A DNA stretch of 64,000 nucleotides from Endozoicomonas sp. SCSIO W0465 (GTDB lineage: Bacteria > Pseudomonadota > Gammaproteobacteria > Pseudomonadales > Endozoicomonadaceae): the NCBI RefSeq assembly GCF_023716865.1, contig NZ_CP092417.1, forward strand, positions 6,618,501 through 6,682,500. Reading direction: 5' to 3'. Below are positions 54,490-62,931 of the stretch, piece after piece (position 1 is the first letter of the stretch; the number at the start of each line of letters is the position of its first letter). Below the pieces are notes generated by a model. That model had not been told where the DNA came from. It saw only the letters and a program-made list of their open reading frames with translations, and ran no database searches. A program made the translations under genes and the position numbers.

Positions 54490-57400
54490 TTAAGCACCGA
54501 GTCTGACGGCCAGTACTGCCGCCACCTGATAAAGTCCACGAACCAACAGTGTCAAACCGAACTGTCCATTATTGCAGCCCAGATTATCCCGATTATGGCT
54601 GGTAAAATCCTTTGGATATCGATCATCTGACTCCTTCTGATCCGGGTAGACCTCCGCAGAATAACAGCCGGTTTGCTCAAGGCTTCGGGCAAAACAGTCG
54701 GTATTCAGGTCCTGCCTGGCAGTCCATAATGCGGTCTCGGCGGTGGTTTTATCCAGCCATTGCCGATAGATTTCCGGAGATTCAAAGTACGCCTCTGTTT
54801 TGACCTGCTTGCCCATAAGACCTGACAAATACGCTCCAATGGCAGTATCAATAAACGATCCCAGTTTTGCCCGTCCTTCGGCATTCCTGTAATGGTAATC
54901 CGGATCATCCCGGTGCATACGGGCATAATGGAGCACAGCCGCAATCATGTTTTCCACAAAGGCGCTCATAAATGCTGCCCGCTGATCAAAGCCAATAAGC
55001 AGTAAGGCATCGGTATCCCTGGCATCGAAATAACTGGTGATCCGGGGATAAAACTCCATATCGCCAATGTCTTTTAAACCGCTATAGGCCCAATCGGATT
55101 CGTCGGTCGCCCCGGAGTCCCAACCAGTTAGAGCCCCTGGTAAAGATCGTCCGCTATTAAACATAAAGCAGAGAAACAGCTCTTTGCGATTTTCTTGAAA
55201 ATTGTGATACGCATTAATCGTGGACGTATGAGCAGCACCAAGGCTGCTCCATAAACCCAGATCATGGCAAGCCTTGAACAGTCCCTGTTCTGCCAGGGTG
55301 CTGTCACCATTGCTATCTTTCTGGTGTGCCAGTGTGCTGTAATCCTGATTGCGGGTGGTGAACTCATAGACCAGATAATACATCTGGTCACCGAACGGAA
55401 GCCTTTCAAGCTCTGAACGAAAGCCTGATAAAAGGTTAACGGGCAGCTGATCAATGGGGACCAGCTTCATCCCGACAGGCTGCGGAACCTCACTCATCAG
55501 TAATGTTGTCAGGGCATGTCCATGGGCAAAACGGTGAACAGCCTCTTCCCGGAAAAAATCATCCAGCGACTCGCCTTTGCGCAGAAACTTCATTCGGGTA
55601 AAGCCATCCCCGGCACGGAGCATTAACGTACGACCACCGTAATTGATACTCTTTTCGGAAACCGTGCGTTCCAATAACGGCAGCTCCCCCCGACGCAGCT
55701 CGGTTGTCCGTTGTTGACAGTGCTGCTGTATGGCTTGTTGGAGAGCATGACCCAGCGACCGGTTGCGGAGGTGAAACGGGCCGGTGCTCATCAATATTTT
55801 TTTCAAAAACACGCTACTGCTGAACTTAAGCTCACCAAAAGGAACCTGTTCCAACGGTTCCATCAGCAGGCGTTGATCCAGTATGGGCTTCATCTGACGG
55901 TATGGGAGTGGCAGAGTGGTACCAACATTGGCAACCATTGCTTCGCGGATTTCCAGCGGTAGATAACCGGGAGCAACGGCCAGCAATAAATCGTAGGGTA
56001 ACGTCTTGCGAACGGCATCTGGCACAAACGCCATCGTTTCATTTACCTCTCCCGGAGAGCAGGCAGCAAGGGCCGCACAGCAAACGTCCGGGGTTCTCAG
56101 CCGAGGCGGAATTTTTGACAGGCCATTATATTGTTCTGCGGCTGATAACAGCAGATCGGGGTGATCTTCTAAAATACTGAGCGGCACGGCTTCAATATAA
56201 GGGTATTTGGATTTCAAGGCTCGTTGACACAAGTCGAAGGATCGGCACGACTCAGGTAACGCATCCAGCTCAGCACCGTGGTGTCTTAGCGACTGTTCCA
56301 TCCACTGCGGGTGTTTGTGCAACAATGGCAGGGGGCATCCGTAAATATCTTGAGGCCATTTACTCAGATATCTGTGACAAAAGTCCTCTGTTTTTAACTC
56401 ATCAGGGAGTTTCTTCATAATGTTGGGAGATCGACCGGGTGGCAGGTGTTCCAGAATTTGCTCCGCTAATTCAGGATGTTCCCGAAAAATTCTGGCAGGA
56501 ATATAACAAACCTCCCAATTTCGATGAGCGTGTTGGACTGCTTCGCAGCAGTGTTGATAATTAACAAGGTGCTCTGGAATTTCATGTAATGTTAAAACTT
56601 TATGATAAGCCTGCGCAGCAAGAATCTTTTCCGTTATCTGATCCCGGGGAATCTTGTAGTAGGCGTATTTATTTTCTATAACCGAGAAAATGGACAGTTG
56701 CTGATAAAAAAGAACCGATGGATTGATGAATTCAATTGAGCAAGGGTCTTTCTTGATCGCTTTTACGCACAGTTCACGACTCTGATGCTCAACGGGGACG
56801 TATTTAATATTATTCGCATTCCTATCCACCAGAGCAGCAAAATCAATTGGCCGGAGGAATTGAGCAGATTCAGCAATCAGACCTGCCGGCAAAATACTCG
56901 CTTCAAGACAACACTGATTAAAGTCAGGGGTTTTCAACCGGACAGGCAGCAACTCATAGGACCAGATATTTTGTTTCAGACACGCCAGGGCAAGCTCTGG
57001 CGTGAGTGCTGAATCCGGTAGATCCTCGACTTTTAGCATATACTTTTTGACCCATTCAGCGGTAAGCACAGATTGCAAAACGTTCGTCTGGGTATGTTTT
57101 ATAATCCAGCCCCGGCTCAACACAAGTTTGTAGTCCATCAATCGGGTCAATTCTTCCTGATCGGAGATCTCTATGGGAACTTGCAGGTAACAGGATAGTA
57201 ACCGCCGCTGCTCAACAGAAACAAACGGTTCTGGCAGTGGCGTTAGGCTTGCTTGCGAGGCAGGGTTGAGTACCGCTGTTCGCCCGGATAATGGACTCTT
57301 CGCTAAACCATGGGCGCTGTGAAGGCCAAACCCGGTGCTCCCTTGCTGTAAAGATCTGTCTGCCACGTTTCTGTATGTGCCCGTGGCAGCACAATGATAA

Positions 57401-57492
57401 GGTTTCGTTTTATGTGGTTTTTGCCAACTCTTGGAAGTAGTGCCTGAATCAATCTTTGATGGGTTGTTTGCGGTGCTGATCCCGAAATCCAT
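54490..57492 (-). CDS. 1000-residue effector-like protein: DUF4116-like repeats plus kinase-like region
   Basis: Residues ~1-90 are polar and disordered, as in secreted effectors. Residues ~100-500 hold degenerate repeats of the type LP-x2-LKT-x-DFCxRxLxxxPxxIxxxP (KKLPDELKTEDFCHRYLS, IPPRLRTPDVCCAALAA, LPESCRSFDLCQRALKS), as in DUF4116 repeats of host-associated bacteria. Residues ~600-880 resemble a protein-kinase-like fold: FTRMKFLRKG (Lys 635/639), FFREEAVHRFAH (Glu 649/650), hinge YYLVYEF (705-711), a HD-like ACHDLG (741) and DIGDMEFYP (808) where the metal-binding Asp would be. That reading is tentative. No signal peptide or membrane segment. ATG 57492 has AGGAG upstream. It lies upstream of the bZIP gene in the same direction with a 168-bp gap. 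Confidence 0.75.
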   Translation of the reverse strand: MDFGISTANNPSKIDSGTTSKSWQKPHKTKPYHCAATGTYRNVADRSLQQGSTGFGLHSAHGLAKSPLSGRTAVLNPASQASLTPLPEPFVSVEQRRLLSCYLQVPIEISDQEELTRLMDYKLVLSRGWIIKHTQTNVLQSVLTAEWVKKYMLKVEDLPDSALTPELALACLKQNIWSYELLPVRLKTPDFNQCCLEASILPAGLIAESAQFLRPIDFAALVDRNANNIKYVPVEHQSRELCVKAIKKDPCSIEFINPSVLFYQQLSIFSVIENKYAYYKIPRDQITEKILAAQAYHKVLTLHEIPEHLVNYQHCCEAVQHAHRNWEVCYIPARIFREHPELAEQILEHLPPGRSPNIMKKLPDELKTEDFCHRYLSKWPQDIYGCPLPLLHKHPQWMEQSLRHHGAELDALPESCRSFDLCQRALKSKYPYIEAVPLSILEDHPDLLLSAAEQYNGLSKIPPRLRTPDVCCAALAACSPGEVNETMAFVPDAVRKTLPYDLLLAVAPGYLPLEIREAMVANVGTTLPLPYRQMKPILDQRLLMEPLEQVPFGELKFSSSVFLKKILMSTGPFHLRNRSLGHALQQAIQQHCQQRTTELRRGELPLLERTVSEKSINYGGRTLMLRAGDGFTRMKFLRKGESLDDFFREEAVHRFAHGHALTTLLMSEVPQPVGMKLVPIDQLPVNLLSGFRSELERLPFGDQMYYLVYEFTTRNQDYSTLAHQKDSNGDSTLAEQGLFKACHDLGLWSSLGAAHTSTINAYHNFQENRKELFLCFMFNSGRSLPGALTGWDSGATDESDWAYSGLKDIGDMEFYPRITSYFDARDTDALLLIGFDQRAAFMSAFVENMIAAVLHYARMHRDDPDYHYRNAEGRAKLGSFIDTAIGAYLSGLMGKQVKTEAYFESPEIYRQWLDKTTAETALWTARQDLNTDCFARSLEQTGCYSAEVYPDQKESDDRYPKDFTSHNRDNLGCNNGQFGLTLLVRGLYQVAAVLAVRLGA

Positions 57493-57656
57493 AACAGATT
57501 ACTCCTTTATTGTTGTAATTAAATTACTTAGATTGCAAAAGAATAAAAAAGTTTCCTGAGGATTACTCGATGATCTTAAGTGTGCATGGCGACAATCTCG
57601 AATTTGGCCGCTGGGGATTATCGCTTTTAGCAGATTACATGTTGGAGCAATTGTAC

Positions 57657-58280
57657 TTATAAATCTCTAAAGTCGAGCGGAAAGATTTTTTCTTCACAAA
57701 AAGGAATGCTTTTGCCGTTTGGGATGGTTACAATCAAAGGATTAATATCCAAAACACAGCTAACATCTTCATAGATTAACCCTCCATTCTTTAGCACATC
57801 GGAAATTTTTACTGATATGAGGGTGTAACCTTCTTTTAAATAAGCTTTGCTTTTTATCACACTAACATTCAAAGATGGAGGAAGCTCATCTGCGTAAATT
57901 ATTTTATTTGTAAATTGCTTGCATGAAGGAATAGTTTTAAAAAAATCAAACATTTCTTCAGTGATTGAACCATTTTCCAACTTTTTTTTCAACTCATCAT
58001 GCTTTGGATTGTAATGCTCATTATAGTGATCAGTTACCTTGGCCTCACTGCGTGGATTTCCTTTTACTGTCATAGTTTTAAAGTCTAAATATTTCGGATC
58101 GCAGGCTCGATAAACTTTTGATTCCGTATCGATGGAGTTATCCTCCATTATACGTTTTAATGCTTCATGTCTGTTGACAGTTCTTTGAGCAAAAAGCACT
58201 TTTGTTTGGTTAGATTCTTTTGAGTCAGTTCTTTCTACAGGTTCTTGATAACAGTTTGTTTCAGCAACTCCGGATAACAT
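57657..58280 (-). CDS. Unrecognised 207-residue protein in the effector island
   Basis: ATG 58280 is chosen because AGGAGG lies four bases upstream (58285-58290); the upstream extension to 58367 lacks such a site. The product starts MLSGVAETNCYQEPVERTD. A Lys/Asp/Glu-rich middle (HYNEHYNPKHDELKKKLENGS) is followed by a beta-rich C-terminal half (YTLISVKISDVLKNGGLIYEDVS). It ends PLDFRDL. No signal peptide or known domain. It is AT-rich like the bZIP gene and shares its direction. A secreted protein is possible by neighbourhood only. Confidence 0.65.
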   Translation of the reverse strand: MLSGVAETNCYQEPVERTDSKESNQTKVLFAQRTVNRHEALKRIMEDNSIDTESKVYRACDPKYLDFKTMTVKGNPRSEAKVTDHYNEHYNPKHDELKKKLENGSITEEMFDFFKTIPSCKQFTNKIIYADELPPSLNVSVIKSKAYLKEGYTLISVKISDVLKNGGLIYEDVSCVLDINPLIVTIPNGKSIPFCEEKIFPLDFRDL

Positions 58281-58573
58281 ACGACCTCCTCGCAATAAAA
58301 TCCTGAAAATCAGAAGATGAAAGTTTGATTTTCTTAATACGACCATAGGATCGGACAATAGTTCCATACATTGGTATCAAAGATTTACGACTGGCTATAT
58401 TTTCACCAAATGCCCCCACCGTTAGCCCCACAATTCTCGTCATAAAGGAATGGTTCGCTCATTTTCCAGGCTTGGAAAGCTTGCTTCAAATCAAATAAAT
58501 CAAATATTCCATATGATAAAAATATGAAATAAATATTCCATAAGGCTTCAGAAAGAACCGGAGTACCAGAATC

Positions 58574-59043
58574 ATGAGTAAACCGTTGGATGTCATCTGC
58601 ATAGGCCGCATCGCGGTTGACTTCTATGCCCAGCAAATTGGCAGCCGCCTGGAAGATGTGACTTCCCTGGCAAAATACCTTGGGGGATCATCAGGCAATG
58701 TTGCTTATGGTACCGCCCGCCAGGGACTGAACTCAGCCATGCTGGCCAGAATCGGCAATGACCATATGGGACGATTCCTGAAAGAAGAGCTGGACCGGGT
58801 TGGCTGTTCAACCGATCACCTGATTACCGATACCGAACGACTGACCGCCCTGGTGGTACTGGGCATTGAAGATCAGGATACCTTTCCGCTGATTTTCTAT
58901 CGCGAAAACTGTGCAGATATGGCGCTGTCTGAAGGCGACATTCAGGAAGACGCAATTGCCGGTGCCAAAGTGCTCCATATCACCGGTACCCATTTTTCCA
59001 CCCCCACAACAAACGCCGCTTGTCGTAAAGCAATTGAGTTTGC
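58574..59043 (+). pseudogene. iolC: 5-dehydro-2-deoxygluconokinase, 5' fragment
   Basis: About 157 codons of a PfkB-family kinase: LDVICIGRIAVDFYAQQIGSRLED, YLGGSSGNVAYGTARQGL (sugar-binding GG motif) and MLARIGNDHMGRFLKEEL. IolC phosphorylates 5-dehydro-2-deoxy-D-gluconate in inositol degradation. Cut at codon ~157 by IS66 copy 3 with an exact 8-bp duplication. The start ATG has ACCGGAG upstream. Confidence 0.9.
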
Positions 59044-60651
59044 GTAACTATTCAGCACTGAGCAAAGGCATATTACAGTAATTCCGAACAGCTCTATGAA
59101 GTGATTGATATATGTCCATTCCCTGTTTTCTGGCAGACGACAAATAGCTGCGAATCCGTGCAAACATAGAACCACCGTCTGCACTCCTGAAGCAGCCTGA
59201 GATTTTCTGCTTTAACTTGGCCATTCGAACATCCCGCTCACTGCCATTGTTATCGAAGGGAATGGTAAAATCTGACATGAAGCGCAGTGTCTCAGCCTTG
59301 AACTCAGTGAGTCGTTTGAAGAGATTGTAAGCTTTAGTATTCTTGACTTTCTTGCGCTTAAGCTCCTCTCGTTGCTTCTCCATATAGACGACTTCTTTCA
59401 TTAGAGCCCGCTGAAGCAACCGGTCATAAATCTTCTCGATTCGTTCACAGACAACACTTGGCATCTGTAGCATACCTATGGTCTTAAAGCCCTTGCAGTA
59501 ATGCCAGGAAAGCCTCAGTAGCTTCATCAATCGCAACGCCAGTTGATTGCTGTCCCTATCAACAACACCCAAAAGCTCCCTCAGGTGATGGGCATTGCAA
59601 AGTACGTGAGTTGCCGCATATGCAAAATAGGATTTCCAATGATCATGAACCAGAACGCCTGCAAATGTTAGCAGTATGCCCATCGTGTCCATGGCCTCAC
59701 GACCTCGCTTTTCAGACAAGTAGTAGAGCGTCCATTGTTCATCCCGCATAACGTGTAGCCAGTGCAAAGAGCCCTCGGCCCGCATACCCGTTTCATCGGC
59801 TCCGGCAACAGACGATTCCCGCAAGGCGTCACGAATAACCTCTTCAGTAGAAGCCAGATTTTCATAGGTTCTGGCCACAAAATTGGCGACAGTGCCTGCA
59901 CTTACACTCATTTTATAGAGAGTATTAAAATACTCTGACACGCGCTTAAAAGGCAGGAAATGGTATTGGTTAAGATAGACGGCCATAGCCTGTGTGGCTG
60001 AGCCATATTGTGCGGCAGCGGTAACACCTTCCGGGAATTCAGCCTGATTCCGACAACCACAAGTGCAGATTTTTACTTCAGCTCTATGGGCCGTTACTTC
60101 AAATTCACCCGGTCTCCCTGGTTCAAACACCTGTCGTTCAATATATTTGACCGGCTCACTATCAAGAAGAGACGCCTGACATTTATTGCATTCTTTAACC
60201 GGAAGGTACTCAATATAGTCAGGGATATCGACCTGTTTAAGACAAGTGCCCTGATGCCCTTTCTTTCCACCGGCTTTATTACCAGAAGACTGTCTCAGAC
60301 TTTTAGGATTGGGTTTTTCATCCGATGGATCGGTACCTTTATCTGCGGAAAGGTCGTCAGAATGATCTGGAGAATTACTGTTTTTACAAGGTTTTTGATA
60401 ACCATCAGACGATGGCGGCTTGCTGCTGTTTTGACTGTTCTTGCCAACCTTTTCTTCCAATTCTCGACATCGCTCTTCCAGACAGGCAACTCTCATCCGC
60501 AGCTCTGCATTCTCTTTCAAGAGAATCTCAGCCGACATAGTTGCGGGTAGTTCTGGAATCATGCTGGCGAATATTGTGGAAAAATGGTGCTTAAGAGGAT
60601 GGTATAAAAATCAGAAAATTCCAGATTTATGTGGGGGTGCTGAACAGTTAC
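59044..60651 (-). mobile_element. IS66-family element, copy 3
   Basis: 1608 bp, in reverse. Exact 8-bp target duplication GAGTTTGC at 59036-59043 and 60652-60659, inside iolC. Confidence 0.96.
59048..60562 (-). CDS. IS66-family transposase (TnpC type)
   Basis: 504 residues, the same protein as at 11552 and 34229, with intact frame and motifs. The near identity of the three full copies points to recent transposition. Confidence 0.95.
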   Translation of the reverse strand: MIPELPATMSAEILLKENAELRMRVACLEERCRELEEKVGKNSQNSSKPPSSDGYQKPCKNSNSPDHSDDLSADKGTDPSDEKPNPKSLRQSSGNKAGGKKGHQGTCLKQVDIPDYIEYLPVKECNKCQASLLDSEPVKYIERQVFEPGRPGEFEVTAHRAEVKICTCGCRNQAEFPEGVTAAAQYGSATQAMAVYLNQYHFLPFKRVSEYFNTLYKMSVSAGTVANFVARTYENLASTEEVIRDALRESSVAGADETGMRAEGSLHWLHVMRDEQWTLYYLSEKRGREAMDTMGILLTFAGVLVHDHWKSYFAYAATHVLCNAHHLRELLGVVDRDSNQLALRLMKLLRLSWHYCKGFKTIGMLQMPSVVCERIEKIYDRLLQRALMKEVVYMEKQREELKRKKVKNTKAYNLFKRLTEFKAETLRFMSDFTIPFDNNGSERDVRMAKLKQKISGCFRSADGGSMFARIRSYLSSARKQGMDIYQSLHRAVRNYCNMPLLSAE

Positions 60652-60788
60652 GAGTTTGCCAAACGTAATGGTACCCGCACATCACTGGATATTGATTATC
60701 GTCCTGTACTCTGGGGGCTGACAGGCAAGGCTGAAGGTGAAAACCGGTTTGTTGCCAATGATAAGGTCACGGAACATCTGCAAAGCTC
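60652..60788 (+). pseudogene. iolC: iolC, second fragment, 3' end missing
   Basis: About 45 codons continuing iolC in frame after IS66 copy 3: AKRNGTRTSLDIDYRPVLWG and VANDKVTEHLQ. The sequence then changes at about 60788 into the left end of an IS701-like element (GTTACGCACTTGACAAAA). The last half of the kinase, with the ATP-binding GAGD region, is not in the window. Confidence 0.85.
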
Positions 60789-61704
60789 ATGTTACGCACT
60801 TGACAAAATCTGCCATGCTGTAACGCATGAAAAAAGAACTGTTTGAACTCTAAGTAGTTGATAATTTGCTTTCGGATAAATTGACTGAACGATTATTTAG
60901 TATTTGCAAACGAAATCATATGACTCTCTCTAAATGAAGCGAACACTCGTTCAACTTCCTTTTCAAATTCCGTGAAACTTATAGTGATTATCTTCTGTCT
61001 TCCTTTGGCAAAACGACAGCAACTCAATTGTCATCACTTGTGGACGGGGCGTACAGTCATGATCAAATAACCCGCCTGCTATCTCGCAACCATCTTGATA
61101 GCAAAACGCTCTGGCAATATGTAAAACCTGTCGTAAGACAAGTAGAAAAGAACGACGGTGTACTTATTGTTGATGACACCATACAGGAGAAACAATATAG
61201 CGACGAAAATGACCTCATAGCCTGGCACTTTGATCACGTATTTGGTCGATCGGTTAAAGGAATTAACCTACTCAACCTTGTTTACCATGTTGGTGATATC
61301 TCTCTGCCTGTTGCCTATCAACTGATAAAAAAGCCAATACAGTACACTGATTTAAAGGCCAAAAAGGTTAAGCGTAAAGCTGAAAAAACCAAGAATGAGT
61401 ATATGCGTGAGATGTTGAAGGTTAGCTGTAACAACCAACTACAATTCAAGTATGTCCTCACTGATAGCTGGTTCAGTTCAAATGAAAATATGATGTATAT
61501 ACGACACGACTGCGACAAGCATTTTGTCATGGCCTGCAAGTCCAATAGAAAGGTTTCATTAAGCGAGGAAGAGAAAAAACAAGGGCGTTCGCAGCGCATA
61601 GATTCCGTTGATTTTTCAGAAGAAAAGCCAATCAAGGCCTGGTTAGCAGGTGTGGATTTTCCCGTGCTTATCTACAGGCAAGTCTTTACGAACAAAGATG
61701 GCAG
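60789..61704 (+). pseudogene. IS701-like element, degenerate and truncated
   Basis: A diverged relative of the element at 41429. It starts GTTACGCACTTGACAAAATC, and ATGAAAAAAGAACTGTTTG at about 60829 corresponds to the transposase start (MKKELFEL). About 125 bp of unrelated sequence separates this from the homologous continuation SDYLLSSFGKTTATQLSSL at about 60980. The core follows intact (VDDTIQEKQYSDENDL, VLTDSWFSSNENMMYI) until IS66 copy 4 cuts it at 61704, after NKDG. The catalytic Glu region is lost. Confidence 0.8.
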
Positions 61705-62931
61705 GTAACTGTTCAGCACCCCCACATAAATCTGGAATTTTCTGATTTTTATACCATCCTCTTAAGCACCATTTTTCCACAATATTCGCCAGCATGATTC
61801 CAGAACTACCCGCAACTATGTCGGCTGAGATTCTCTTGAAAGAGAATGCAGAGCTGCGGATGAGAGTTGCCTGTCTGGAAGAGCGATGTCGAGAATTGGA
61901 AGAAAAGGTTGGCAAGAACAGTCAAAACAGCAGCAAGCCGCCATCGTCTGATGGTTATCAAAAACCTTGTAAAAACAGTAATTCTCCAGATCATTCTGAC
62001 GACCTTTCCGCAGATAAAGGTACCGATCCATCGGATGAAAAACCCAATCCTAAAAGTCTGAGACAGTCTTCTGGTAATAAAGCCGGTGGAAAGAAAGGGC
62101 ATCAGGGCACTTGTCTTAAACAGGTCGATATCCCTGACTATATTGAGTACCTTCCGGTTAAAGAATGCAATAAATGTCAGGCGTCTCTTCTTGATAGTGA
62201 GCCGGTCAAATATATTGAACGACAGGTGTTTGAACCAGGGAGACCGGGTGAATTTGAAGTAACGGCCCATAGAGCTGAAGTAAAAATCTGCACTTGTGGT
62301 TGTCGGAATCAGGCTGAATTCCCGGAAGGTGTTACCGCTGCCGCACAATATGGCTCAGCCACACAGGCTATGGCCGTCTATCTTAACCAATACCATTTCC
62401 TGCCTTTTAAGCGCGTGTCAGAGTATTTTAATACTCTCTATAAAATGAGTGTAAGTGCAGGCACTGTCGCCAATTTTGTGGCCAGAACCTATGAAAATCT
62501 GGCTTCTACTGAAGAGGTTATTCGTGACGCCTTGCGGGAATCGTCTGTTGCCGGAGCCGATGAAACGGGTATGCGGGCCGAGGGCTCTTTGCACTGGCTA
62601 CACGTTATGCGGGATGAACAATGGACGCTCTACTACTTGTCTGAAAAGCGAGGTCGTGAGGCCATGGACACGATGGGCATACTGCTAACATTTGCAGGCG
62701 TTCTGGTTCATGATCATTGGAAATCCTATTTTGCATATGCGGCAACTCACGTACTTTGCAATGCCCATCACCTGAGGGAGCTTTTGGGTGTTGTTGATAG
62801 GGACAGCAATCAACTGGCGTTGCGATTGATGAAGCTACTGAGGCTTTCCTGGCATTACTGCAAGGGCTTTAAGACCATAGGTATGCTACAGATGCCAAGT
62901 GTTGTCTGTGAACGAATCGAGAAGATTTATG
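61705..62931 (+). mobile_element. IS66-family element, copy 4, right part replaced by ISL3
   Basis: The left 1227 bp match the other copies base for base where compared. At about 62931, after GAAGATTTATG, the sequence switches into the end of an ISL3-family element. The right end of IS66 may lie past the ISL3 element, outside the window. Confidence 0.92.
61794..62931 (+). pseudogene. IS66-family transposase, truncated
   Basis: First ~379 codons of the 504-codon gene, ending at CERIEKIYG where the ISL3 insertion begins. The catalytic Glu region near the C-terminus is missing. The open frame runs a further ~14 codons into ISL3 sequence and stops at 62975. Confidence 0.9.

Noticed and set aside
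58403..58636. 77-codon minus-strand frame overlapping the iolC start
   Set aside because: It overlaps a well-supported gene start on the other strand and shows no family similarity.
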